Shown here piece by piece: positions 1-6,509 of a stretch of DNA of 11,536 nucleotides. Within the stretch, counting starts at the first letter, position 1. Each line of letters starts with the position of its first letter. Below the pieces are notes generated by a model that worked only from the letters and a program-made list of their open reading frames with translations, had not been told where the DNA came from and ran no database searches. A program made the translations under genes and the position numbers. Source of the stretch: an uncultured Campylobacter sp. (GTDB lineage Bacteria > Campylobacterota > Campylobacteria > Campylobacterales > Campylobacteraceae); NCBI RefSeq assembly GCF_938045595.1, contig NZ_CALIBB010000208.1, positions 1 through 11,536 of the forward strand, read 5' to 3'.

Positions 1-359
1 TATCCTTTTTTTAAAATTTTAACTCATCTGTGCCGCGATCTTTGCGGCTTTTGCTAGTTTTGATACGCATACGTCTTCGCGTAAATTTAAAGCGCGCAAG
101 GCGCACGGCAAAATTTAATTAGCGTAGATCATGCGCGGCGATCATGCGTAAATTTAAGCCGCATGAGATCTGCGACTAAATTTAAACGGCGCGCAGACGG
201 TGTGGACCGGGCGCGGCAGAAGCGATGAAATTTAGCTGAATTTTACAGCGCGTTTTTGAAAATCTGCGTCAAATCAATGCTAAATTCGCGCAAATTTTAA
301 AATTCTACGTTTCAAATTTAAACTCGCCGCGCAAAGCCGCCGTATGTTTCAAAGCGCGC
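1..359. other. Non-coding stretch downstream of the lipoprotein gene
   Basis: I see no gene on either strand. The sequence alternates between AAATTTAA motifs and G+C-rich CGCGC blocks. A 9-nt word, GATCATGCG, occurs twice 13 nt apart (127-135 and 140-148). I see no clear terminator with a T tract for the minus-strand operon that ends at 360. Confidence 0.5.
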
Positions 360-947
360 TTAGCCGCCGAAAGATCCGCTGCTTTTGCCGCTTTTACTTC
401 CTCCGAAAAATCCGCTTCTACCGCTTCGCGCCTTGTCGTTTTGCTGCTTTGCTTGATTGAAGCTATCGACGCTTCTGGAGTAGGCGCTCGGGCTTTTGTA
501 GGCGGTTTGGCGCTGGCTTTGATAGGCGGGGTTGTTAAACAGCTTGCCGCCGATCCACGAGCCGATGATGGCGCCTGCAGCGCTTGCCAAGATCGCTTCG
601 CCCAGGCTCATGCCGCCGCTGCTAAGCTGCGCGTTTTGGTTGGTTAAATTTGAAGTGCCGGCGTCGATTTTGGCGTTTTCTTCGGCTAGAAGGGCTTTGG
701 TTTCCTCATCGCTTAAAATTCTCTCCGTGCCGTCGAGCGATCTTAAGATGATCTGGGTTTTTTCGCTCGGAAATTCCTCTAAAATTTTATATTTTCCCGG
801 CGCGACCTCTTCGAGTCGCACGAGCGCGCCTTCTTGCAGACGGACATTTTGCTCCTGCCCCCTATCGTCGCAGCCCGCTAACGAGCCCGCCATAACGAGC
901 CCGAAGCCGCTTACCAGCGCATAGCTAGCGATTTTGCGTAGTTTCAT
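360..947 (-). CDS. UPF0323 family lipoprotein (Cj0371-like)
   Basis: Predicted lipoprotein of 195 residues. The N-terminus has a basic start, a hydrophobic stretch and a lipobox LAGC with the lipidated Cys at residue 26, so it should be membrane-anchored outside the cytoplasm. Residues 39-65 contain a GALVRLEEVAPGKYKILEE segment, 92-103 read AKIDAGTSNLTN, and 117-136 form a Gly/Ala zipper-like hydrophobic segment. The tail from about 174 is rich in Ser, Gly and Lys. From memory this order matches the Campylobacter/Helicobacter UPF0323 lipoproteins such as Cj0371, which has been linked to virulence and motility in C. jejuni; the molecular role is unknown. The start at 947 is preferred because AGGAAA lies just upstream and the lipoprotein signal begins there; the frame stays open upstream inside the neighbouring gene. 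The ATG overlaps the upstream stop (ATGA), which implies translational coupling. Confidence 0.85.
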   Translation of the reverse strand: MKLRKIASYALVSGFGLVMAGSLAGCDDRGQEQNVRLQEGALVRLEEVAPGKYKILEEFPSEKTQIILRSLDGTERILSDEETKALLAEENAKIDAGTSNLTNQNAQLSSGGMSLGEAILASAAGAIIGSWIGGKLFNNPAYQSQRQTAYKSPSAYSRSVDSFNQAKQQNDKARSGRSGFFGGSKSGKSSGSFGG

Positions 948-1582
948 TTTTTTCCTTTCAATGATTTTATATCTAGGCTTTGATTTATCAAAAGCTCGTT
1001 TCCCTCGACGCGGATAAACTCGCTCTTGCCGATGTTTTCGATGATTAGGCTTTGCGCTTTGAGGCGCTTTTTGCGTTTGAGCGATTTTACGAATTTTGCA
1101 AGGCTCGTCCATTCGCTACGATCGAAGGTTTTTTCTTTAATTTCGACATCGTAGGGTTTGGCTTCGCGGCTTTTGCTCGAAAGTAGCGGTTTGTCGAAAA
1201 ACGACAAAAAATACCTGAGCTTCTCATCGCGCTCTTTATACATCAGCTTGATTTCATCTTTCGAGGCGATTAAAATTTCCTCTTTTTCTTTGTGAAGCCT
1301 GTCCTTATCGCTTTGCAGTGCTTCGATTTTGCCCTTTAGTTCGGAGATTTCTTTGATGAGATAGTCGATGAAGCTTTGAGTGCCAGCTGTGCCACTAGTG
1401 CGCGGGCTTTTCGCAGAGCTTTGCGAAGCGGGCTCGCTTTGTTGTATTTCATCATCTAAAAGCACGTAGCGTACGCCGCCGCTTTCCTCGGCGCGCAAGG
1501 AATTTCTGCGGATGCGGTTATAGACGGCTTCTTTTGAAATTCCTAAAATTTCGGCTGCTTCGCCGATCGAGACTTTTTTCAT
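944..1582 (-). CDS. Helix-turn-helix DNA-binding protein with coiled coil
   Basis: Protein of 212 residues, first gene of a two-gene operon with the lipoprotein. Residues 1-45 (KKVSIGEAAEILGISKEAVYNRI, followed by a short wing) resemble the MerR/excisionase type of winged helix. Residues 46-70 are a Ser/Gln/Pro/Thr-rich linker. Residues 72-125 are charged and heptad-like, rich in Lys and Glu, and probably form a coiled coil for dimerisation. The C-terminal part (about 150-212) is strongly basic, with KSLKRKKRLK at 166-175. A Campylobacterota-specific regulator or nucleoid-associated protein is possible; I do not recognise a named family. The start at 1582 has AAAGG about 10 nt upstream. The stop overlaps the lipoprotein ATG by 4 nt. 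An inverted repeat at 1625-1639 in its leader is a candidate self-operator. Confidence 0.75.
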   Translation of the reverse strand: MKKVSIGEAAEILGISKEAVYNRIRRNSLRAEESGGVRYVLLDDEIQQSEPASQSSAKSPRTSGTAGTQSFIDYLIKEISELKGKIEALQSDKDRLHKEKEEILIASKDEIKLMYKERDEKLRYFLSFFDKPLLSSKSREAKPYDVEIKEKTFDRSEWTSLAKFVKSLKRKKRLKAQSLIIENIGKSEFIRVEGNELLINQSLDIKSLKGKK

Positions 1583-1624
1583 ACAAAGATGCCTTTTAGC
1601 GTTTTAGGTAATTATTGCTAAATT

Positions 1625-1639
1625 TGCCTAAAATAGGCA
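1625..1639. promoter_or_regulatory. Inverted repeat in leader of the HTH gene
   Basis: TGCCTA and TAGGCA flank a 3-nt centre, a perfect 6-bp inverted repeat. It is nested between outer arms GCGTTT (1599-1604) and AAACGC (1642-1647). It lies 43-57 nt upstream of the minus-strand start at 1582. It may be an operator, or a hairpin in the 5' leader. This is inference from symmetry only. Confidence 0.35.
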
Positions 1640-1806
1640 TTAAACGCTTTATTTACAAAGATAGATTCCGCCTTATCGCAGCTGGCGCGCGATAAATTCC
1701 GCTTGTTTGCGCCCACACGATATAAAATTTCGCTTCGCTCGCAAAAGCCGCGTAAAATTATTTTTTGCTGAGGTTTTAAAATTTTAGCCCAATAATGTTG
1801 CTTAAT

Positions 1807-1829
1807 TAAGTATATTTTTTATACACTTA
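1807..1829. promoter_or_regulatory. Candidate TetR operator (23-bp inverted repeat)
   Basis: Half-sites TAAGTATAT and ATACACTTA match at 8 of 9 positions around a TTTTT centre. The left half overlaps a perfect 10-bp palindrome, CTTAATTAAG (1801-1810). It sits 32-54 nt upstream of the TetR ATG and contains TATATT, a plausible -10 box, so bound repressor would block its own promoter. The size and position are typical of TetR operators. The sequence differs from the C. jejuni CmeR site as I remember it. Confidence 0.55.
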
Positions 1830-1860
1830 CAAAAAATTTTAGTATTTCAAAGGAGGCGAA

Positions 1861-2484
1861 ATGCCCGAATCGCCTAAATATAAAAAATCCGAAATTCGCT
1901 GTAAGCTCATTTTAGACGCGGCGCTGGAGCTGTTTTTAGCCAAAGGTTACGAGGCTACGAGCTTAAGCGATATCATCGAGCTTAGCGGCGGCTCGCTATC
2001 GTCGGTTTATAAGTATTTTGATAACAAAGAAAGCCTATTTTTGCGCATCATCGAACTGCAAAGCAAAAAGCTCGACGAGCGAATGAACGAGCGCATGCGA
2101 ATCAACAAAGACCTAAAATTGCGCGAGTATCTGCAGGAGTTTGCAGGGATTTATCTGGAGTTTCTTTTTGCTCCGGAGGCGATAAAATTCTACCGGCTGA
2201 TACTTTTCAGCGGCTTTAACGGAGCGCTTAGCGAGAGCCCAAAAATCTTTTTAAAAAGCGGCGTGCTAGGTTCGCCGAATGCGCTAGATGAGTATTTGGC
2301 GGCGCATTCGGACGAGTTTGCGCCCGGGCGCACGGCAAAAAGCCTAGCGCTATATTTTTGCTTTTTGCTTAGAGAGCCGCATTTTAGCAGGCTGCTATTT
2401 TTCGACGAAAAGCTAAATTTCAAAGCGAGCGAGCTAATCAAGGACCGCATCGATATGTTTTTGCTCGGCGTAAAAAAGCGCTAG
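1861..2484 (+). CDS. TetR family transcriptional regulator, CmeR-like
   Basis: Transcriptional repressor of 207 residues, a normal TetR length. Residues 15-61 form the TetR N-terminal domain: ALELFLAKGYEATSLSDII, then a recognition-helix region with SVYKYFDNKESLF. The N-terminus and the C-terminal motif around 161-175 (SLALYFCFLLREPHF) resemble C. jejuni CmeR (ALELFLTKGY, TSLSDIIKLSGGS, LAVLFCTMLKEPYH, recalled from memory). CmeR represses the CmeABC multidrug efflux pump. No efflux genes lie here, so the target may be distant, its own promoter, or rclA downstream. The start is supported by a strong AAAGGAGG 5 nt before the ATG. There are only two cysteines, C14 and C167; thiol-based oxidant sensing is possible but unsupported. 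A 23-bp inverted repeat upstream is the likely autoregulatory operator. Confidence 0.88.
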   Translation: MPESPKYKKSEIRCKLILDAALELFLAKGYEATSLSDIIELSGGSLSSVYKYFDNKESLFLRIIELQSKKLDERMNERMRINKDLKLREYLQEFAGIYLEFLFAPEAIKFYRLILFSGFNGALSESPKIFLKSGVLGSPNALDEYLAAHSDEFAPGRTAKSLALYFCFLLREPHFSRLLFFDEKLNFKASELIKDRIDMFLLGVKKR

Positions 2485-2486
2485 TG

Positions 2487-2512
2487 GCGGAATTTTACGG
2501 CGTAAATTCCGC
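2487..2512 (+). terminator. Possible weak terminator after tetR
   Basis: GCGGAATTTTACG pairs with CGTAAATTCCGC apart from one bulged T, and it starts 2 nt after the TetR stop codon. There is no T tract behind it (GCTTTCG), so termination may be inefficient and read-through into rclA is possible. Confidence 0.4.
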
Positions 2513-2780
2513 GCTTTCGTACTTCTAAATTTTATGAGCGGTTTGGGACTTGGATTTTGTAGCTTGGATTCTATCCGTTACCAAGCGCTATAAAATGCCA
2601 CGTATCCCGCACTTAAAATTTTAATTCTATCGGCGCAGAATTTTTAAAACAATTAGAGCCAAAATTTTATTTTCCGCATTAAATTCCGTGCTGCAGTTAA
2701 AATTTCATCGTTAAATTTCGCGCCTCTTGCCTGCGCCTTTAAATTTGCGCCACTCAGATTTTAAATTTAATAAAACCTCT

Positions 2781-2791
2781 TATAATCCCGC
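2781..2791 (+). promoter_or_regulatory. rclA promoter -10 box
   Basis: A perfect TATAAT (2781-2786) is followed directly by CCCGC, about 30 nt before the rclA ATG. There is no obvious -35, as is usual for Campylobacter housekeeping promoters. The AATCCCGC part recurs upstream of the SemiSWEET and TonB-receptor genes. Confidence 0.6.
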
Positions 2792-2817
2792 GAAATTTCA
2801 GATCAAAAGGATTAAAA

Positions 2818-4158
2818 ATGGATTATGATATCATCGTAATAGGCTTTGGCAAAGCAGGCAAAACCCTTGCCGCAAAATCCGCCGCGCTAGGCAAAAAGGT
2901 TGCTCTCATCGAGCGCTCGCCGCAGATGTACGGCGGCACCTGCATCAACGTAGGCTGCATCCCGACCAAGCGGCTAGTTACGGCGAGCAAGGAAGCAGGC
3001 TTCGTAAATTTCAGCGTGCTCGGAGAGTATTTCGTGCTGAGCATGCAGAAAAAGGACGAGCTCGTAGAGGCGCTGAGGGCGAAAAATTTAGCAATGCTAA
3101 AGGGTAACCCGAATATCGACGTAATCGACGGCGAGGGCTCATTTACGAGCGCGAATTCCGTGCGCGTGCTAAGTCCTGACGGGCAGACGCGTGAAATTTC
3201 AGCAGAAACGATCGTCGTAAATACGGGCTCGAGGGAGGTCGAGCCTAGCTTTGAGGTAAGCTCAGGGCTCGCTTATAGCAGCGAAGAAATTTTAAATTTA
3301 AAGATCCTGCCGAAGCATCTCGTAATCATCGGCGGCGGATTTATCGGGCTTGAGTTTGCTTCGATGTTTGCGGGGTTTGGCTCTAAAGTCAGCGTGCTGA
3401 TGCGATCGAAATTTATGAAAAACGAGGATGAGGACGTGGCTGCCAGCGTCAAATCCGCTCTGCAGGCCCAAGGCGTGGAGATTATCGAAGGCTGCGAGTT
3501 TTTGAGCTTAAAGGGCGACGAGCTAAAATTTAACCTCGCGGGCGAGAGCAAGGCGGTCGCGGCGGATGCGTTTTTATACGCCCTCGGTCGTCGCGCGAAT
3601 ACGAGCGAGCTAAATTTAGCCGCTGCGGGGGTGCAGACGGACGCGCACGGCAATATCATCACGAATGAGCATCTGCAAAGCTCGACTGCTGGCATCTACG
3701 CGGCAGGCGACGTGCGCGGCGGCGAGATGTTTACCTACACGAGCTTAGACGATTTTAGGATCATTTTTAGCGCGCTTTTCGGAAACGGCGCGCGTACTAC
3801 GAAAAACCGCACGCCGCATGCAAGCGTGCTGTTTACCCGCACGCCGCTAGCTCGCATCGGCCTTAGCGAGAGGCAGGCAAGAGAGAGCGGACGCGAAATC
3901 AAGGTGCTGAAGCTTTCGATGGCGACGGTGCCCGGCGCCAAGGTCGTAGCGCACGACGAGGGAATGATGAAGACGGTGGTGGACGCAGCTAGCGGCGAAA
4001 TTTTAGGCGCGGCGCTTCACTGCGTAAACGCGCACGAGATCGTTAATGAGCTGGCGATCGCTATGGCACTGGGCGCGAAGGCAGACTTTTTCAAAAATCA
4101 AATTTTTACGCATCCTAGCATCAGCGAAGCGCTGAACGATCTTTTCGGACAGTTTTAA
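2818..4158 (+). CDS. rclA: RclA-like FAD disulfide oxidoreductase (reactive chlorine/copper defence)
   Basis: Flavoprotein of 446 residues in the class I pyridine-nucleotide disulfide oxidoreductase family. The FAD-binding GxGxxG is GFGKAG at 9-14, the redox-active pair is C42 and C47 in GGTCINVGCIPTK, the NAD(P)H-binding GGGFIG is at 172-177, the second FAD motif AAGD is at 295-298, and the C-terminal catalytic His/Glu pair is H432/E437. It matches E. coli RclA as I remember it: GFGKAGKTLA, MYGGTCIN, NIDVIDG, FTYTSLDDFRII and QIFTHPSISEALNDLF. Length is close to RclA (about 441). E. coli RclA is a cytoplasmic Cu(II) reductase using NADH that protects against hypochlorous acid and copper. RclR, RclB and RclC are not seen next to it; the neighbour is a TetR regulator. 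A mercuric reductase is less likely because the N-terminal metal-binding domain and C-terminal Cys pair are absent. AAAGGA precedes the ATG. Confidence 0.85.
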   Translation: MDYDIIVIGFGKAGKTLAAKSAALGKKVALIERSPQMYGGTCINVGCIPTKRLVTASKEAGFVNFSVLGEYFVLSMQKKDELVEALRAKNLAMLKGNPNIDVIDGEGSFTSANSVRVLSPDGQTREISAETIVVNTGSREVEPSFEVSSGLAYSSEEILNLKILPKHLVIIGGGFIGLEFASMFAGFGSKVSVLMRSKFMKNEDEDVAASVKSALQAQGVEIIEGCEFLSLKGDELKFNLAGESKAVAADAFLYALGRRANTSELNLAAAGVQTDAHGNIITNEHLQSSTAGIYAAGDVRGGEMFTYTSLDDFRIIFSALFGNGARTTKNRTPHASVLFTRTPLARIGLSERQARESGREIKVLKLSMATVPGAKVVAHDEGMMKTVVDAASGEILGAALHCVNAHEIVNELAIAMALGAKADFFKNQIFTHPSISEALNDLFGQF

Positions 4159-4503
4159 ATTTAGAATTTAACGGCGCTCGGGCCTGGCGATGCCCGGGCG
4201 CCCTAGCTAGGCAATGTCCTACCCCAAGCGCCCGGAACAAATTGATCGTGAAATTTAATGCGCCGGAGCGGATTAAATTTAAACTGGGTTAAATAATTTG
4301 AGTCCTTGCCGCCAGCGTCTTTCTTGGTCGCTATAGCTTGGCACGTATCACCTCATCCACCGCTTGTAAAAATAATTTCTAGGTTATCTTGGAATTGTTT
4401 TAAAGGAGCTGCGCGTAAAATTCTGTTAGCACCTATCGGTATGTACTAATCGCTTGTTGTTTAGAATTTCAAAAATTTATACTTTATGAATAGGCTCGAA
4501 ATT
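4159..4503. other. Intergenic region at the left edge of the A+T-rich block
   Basis: 345 nt without a supported gene. It begins with a G+C-rich hairpin (4173-4202) next to a short palindrome CCTAGCTAGG (4202-4211). From about 4290 to 4440 the minus strand gives short protein-like stretches interrupted by stops in every frame, which might be a decayed gene, but I cannot name one. Confidence 0.4.
4173..4202 (+). terminator. G+C-rich hairpin after rclA
   Basis: GGCGCTCGGGC and GCCCGGGCGCC form an 11-bp stem with one T·G wobble around an 8-nt loop, starting 14 nt after the rclA stop. It has no following T tract, so it may be a terminator, an mRNA-stabilising structure or a repeat element. Confidence 0.5.
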
Positions 4504-4872
4504 TTATCTATCCCCAAATATCAAATAGGCTAAATTTCTACTCAAATTCCCATACGCAACTACCCAATATTCTCGTATGATGTTTTTTATTTGCAAGTTG
4601 TCGTTCAGAAAGTCGGCAAATATTTTAATCCTATCTTTGTCTACTGTGCCTAGCTCTTCATCCTCTTTCTCAAACGAAGCAACAATTAAATGCGACAGAG
4701 CAATCTTGTCGTGGAAATTTAATGTCTTGTTTTCTAGTAGATTTAGCATTGACGTAATTTTGCCGATATCTGCTAATTCTAGCTCCCAATCTTGCTCATT
4801 TCCCGTCGAATCTAACCCCAAAAGCTTATTTAATTTTATCGCGCTTTCTTTTCTTACGAAATAATCGGTCAT
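4504..4872 (-). CDS. Putative immunity-type protein, 122 aa
   Basis: Soluble protein of 122 residues with no signal peptide or membrane segment, mostly alpha-helical. Residues 27-35 read QDWELELAD, followed by KITSML, KIALSHLIVASF (56-67) and a tail NLQIKNIIREYW (92-103). This layout (a DWE-x-E-x-AD start, a central A-L-x-x-L-I-x-AS-F/Y helix, a late YW) recalls small immunity proteins encoded near Rhs-type toxins, but I cannot give a Pfam name. The ATG at 4872 is chosen because AAAGGAT lies 6 nt upstream. A GTG at 4899 would add nine residues but would place that Shine-Dalgarno inside the gene. It is the last gene of the block, 35 nt after the previous stop. Confidence 0.6.
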   Translation of the reverse strand: MTDYFVRKESAIKLNKLLGLDSTGNEQDWELELADIGKITSMLNLLENKTLNFHDKIALSHLIVASFEKEDEELGTVDKDRIKIFADFLNDNLQIKNIIREYWVVAYGNLSRNLAYLIFGDR

Positions 4873-4907
4873 TTTATTATCCTTTATATATGTTTTCACC
4901 GCGATAC

Positions 4908-5390
4908 TCAGCCGACCGCGCTATCTAGCAGTTTCCTAGAATTTTGCAAAGCCCATACGAAATTTTCGAGCTCTACGCAGTCTTTTAATACAAATCCAAA
5001 ATTTAACAGACCTACCGATAGGGCGTCGCCATCTTTTATGACATGCGCTATTAGATTGCCTTTATGTTCTATACTCACTTTATTCTCATATCTTGTAAAT
5101 TTAAAGATATTTTTCGAGCATCTTCCGTTTCTTTTTGAAAATTTCTCAAACTGCTCCGCAAAATTCGGTCTTTGATTCCCATCTTTTAGCCATAATCCCC
5201 CAGCATATAGCGCCCATATAAGCTCGTAAAAATTGATATTATGCCGAGTCTCGGTAGCAGCGACTAAAAGCTTATTTGTTTCATGGTTGATCTGTATTAA
5301 AGGCTCTCTGTCCATATGCCAAATCTCGGCTACTACTTTTTCTCTATCCGGCACGGAGGCAATTAAAAATTCAAATTCATTTTTTATCAT
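4908..5390 (-). CDS. Putative immunity-type protein, 160 aa
   Basis: Soluble protein of 160 residues without signal peptide. The N-terminus, FEFLIASVPDREKVVAEIW (6-24), then LIQINHETNKLLVAA, recalls small proteins beside Rhs/CDI toxins that start with a PDRE-x-x-VAEI motif followed by a beta-hairpin; this is from memory and gives no certain family. A central segment (52-66) is aromatic-rich. The C-terminal half has alternating strands (NIFKFTRYENKVSIEHKGN, 94-112) and a final helix rich in Leu. It contains Cys91 and Cys138 but no metal motif. AGGA lies 7 nt before the ATG. A soluble antidote to a toxin domain is inferred from context only. Confidence 0.6.
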   Translation of the reverse strand: MIKNEFEFLIASVPDREKVVAEIWHMDREPLIQINHETNKLLVAATETRHNINFYELIWALYAGGLWLKDGNQRPNFAEQFEKFSKRNGRCSKNIFKFTRYENKVSIEHKGNLIAHVIKDGDALSVGLLNFGFVLKDCVELENFVWALQNSRKLLDSAVG

Positions 5391-5420
5391 ATTAAAATCC
5401 TATTTTTTGTTTTTTACTAC

Positions 5421-5534
5421 CTAATTTAATTTGAATGTTCTATCGTTCGAGCCTAAATCATATTTACCCCATTCTTTTATGACATCTTGAGCTATACTTT
5501 TTACGCGGAATTCCTGCCCTACTAAAATAAGCAT
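5421..5534 (-). CDS. Small ORF of 37 aa, possible gene remnant
   Basis: The ORF encodes 37 residues beginning MLILVGQEFRVKSIAQDVIK and ending DRTFKLN. GGAG lies 7 nt before the ATG, and the ORF fits neatly between its neighbours (34 and 30 nt gaps). The composition looks like real protein. The same frame continues upstream of a TAG directly before the ATG and reads RYDDLIELWRK, which also looks like coding sequence. So the ORF may be the tail of a longer gene broken by a stop codon and truncated at its 5' end, rather than an intact small gene. No function can be assigned. Confidence 0.4.
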   Translation of the reverse strand: MLILVGQEFRVKSIAQDVIKEWGKYDLGSNDRTFKLN

Positions 5535-5568
5535 CTATTTTCTCCATAATTCTATTAAATCATCATAT

Positions 5569-5922
5569 CTAAATCAAATTCCTATCCATATCAAATATTT
5601 TGGGATAGTTTTTGTAGTTGATTTCGATGTAGTCGCCTTTTTTAAATTTTGTAGCTCGCGTCGATAAAACCTCTAAAACTACAAATTCAAATCCGAAAAA
5701 TAGCTCATCCCATCCCTCTTCTCCTTCTTCAAGACCTGGATCGCAGCATCCTTCAAAATCATCATAAAATCTGACTTTATATATATTATTTTCATCAAAC
5801 TCAATGATAAACTCTCTTTTGTTTAGTTCATATATATTTCTAACCAAATTTTTCATAATATCGCGTTCGTTGTCCGAAAATCTTAACAAAAAATTCTCGT
5901 AAATTTCTCTTCCGCTTAGCAT
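5569..5922 (-). CDS. Putative immunity-type protein, 117 aa
   Basis: Acidic soluble protein of 117 residues. A helical N-terminus (1-33) leads into beta strands: REFIIEFDENNIYKVRFYDD (36-55), an acidic loop with CCDPGLEEGEEGWDELFFGF (59-78), then FVVLEVL and a last strand pair with FKKGDYIEINYKNYP (93-107). Small acidic alpha+beta proteins of this build occur as immunity proteins against nuclease toxins; I recall similar ones in Campylobacter and Neisseria but no family name. The start has a strong AAAAAGGAGT 4 nt upstream. It lies 46 nt after the zinc-ribbon gene and before the 37-codon ORF. Confidence 0.6.
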   Translation of the reverse strand: MLSGREIYENFLLRFSDNERDIMKNLVRNIYELNKREFIIEFDENNIYKVRFYDDFEGCCDPGLEEGEEGWDELFFGFEFVVLEVLSTRATKFKKGDYIEINYKNYPKIFDMDRNLI

Positions 5923-5968
5923 CGCACTCCTTTTTGCAGTTTAACAAGGATTTGTCTGCTTGTGCCTT

Positions 5969-6496
5969 TTAATCGGCTTCTTGGCTATTGTATTTCGCAC
6001 TCTCGATCTCAGCAAATGTTAATTTCGCTAAAGGATTGATAAGCTTAGCGATACAATATTTATTATCGCATGTAATCACGCTTTGACGCTTATCTACTTT
6101 CATTGCATTAGAGCAATTCGGGCACATTACATAGCCTTCGCCCAAATCAACGCCAATCGGAAAATTTAACCCTCTCTGCTCTTTCAAAAATCTAAGAAAT
6201 TCCTCTTTTGAAATTTTGATATTAGAAAATAATCGAAAAATTTCTTCTGCCTTTTGCCTTATCTCGCCTTCTTTAAAAAATACGTTAGGAGCCTTTTTAA
6301 AATCTTCATCAAACTCAGAAAATCTACCCGCCATCATATCCAATTCTTTTAATGCCTGCTCTTCCGCTTTATTGGTTGCGCAATATAGAGATTCCAAATC
6401 ATACATCTTATAAAATTCATCGCAAAACAGCTCTATATCGCACCAATCGTATATGAATCCAGCTATTAAATAATACAATTCTTCATTTTGCTGCAT
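5969..6496 (-). CDS. Immunity-like helical protein with C-terminal zinc ribbon, 175 aa
   Basis: Two-part protein. Residues 6-108 are helical: LYYLIAGFIYDWCDIELFCD, then ALKELDMMAGRFSEFDEDFK (48-67), NVFFKEGEIRQKAEEIFRLF (71-90). The pattern of an F-x-EFC-like start, an A-x-RFS-x-F-x-EDF centre and a final EI-x-x-K helix is reminiscent of colicin D/tRNase-type immunity proteins; I give this as inference. Residues 125-148 have CPNC and CDNKYC, four cysteines (C125, C128, C143, C148) arranged as a zinc ribbon. A fusion of an immunity-like domain with a zinc ribbon is unusual. GAGGTG lies 5 nt before the ATG. It follows the 135-residue gene after 13 nt. Functionally it could bind a toxin or a nucleic acid. 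Confidence 0.6.
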   Translation of the reverse strand: MQQNEELYYLIAGFIYDWCDIELFCDEFYKMYDLESLYCATNKAEEQALKELDMMAGRFSEFDEDFKKAPNVFFKEGEIRQKAEEIFRLFSNIKISKEEFLRFLKEQRGLNFPIGVDLGEGYVMCPNCSNAMKVDKRQSVITCDNKYCIAKLINPLAKLTFAEIESAKYNSQEAD

Positions 6497-6509
6497 ATTT
6501 CACCTCATT

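Larger units (their letters stand above)
2485..2817. other. Intergenic region between tetR and rclA
   Basis: 333 nt without a gene. It contains a bulged hairpin directly after the tetR stop (2487-2512), a second hairpin with GCTTGG (2562-2567) and CCAAGC (2581-2586), several AAATTTTA motifs, and the rclA promoter near 2781. I found no copy of the 1807-1829 inverted repeat here, so there is no direct sign that the TetR protein acts on rclA. Confidence 0.5.

Noticed and set aside
441..924. Two plus-strand ORFs opposite the lipoprotein gene
   Set aside because: They are antisense shadows of a recognisable lipoprotein and show no domain or ribosome-binding site.
360..1112. Longer 250-residue reading of the lipoprotein frame
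   Set aside because: The extra N-terminus lies inside the HTH gene on the same strand and has no signal function. The start at 947 has AGGAAA and begins a proper lipoprotein signal.
3273..3695. Minus-strand ORF inside rclA
   Set aside because: It is Ser/Ala-rich shadow sequence opposite a clear flavoprotein frame.
2818..4158. Mercuric reductase or dihydrolipoamide dehydrogenase
   Set aside because: The N-terminal metal-binding domain and C-terminal vicinal cysteines of MerA are absent, there is no 2-oxoacid dehydrogenase context, and the segment-by-segment match to RclA is much better.
4873..4899. GTG start nine codons upstream for the last gene of the block
   Set aside because: The ATG at 4872 has AAAGGAT at good spacing, whereas the GTG has no Shine-Dalgarno.
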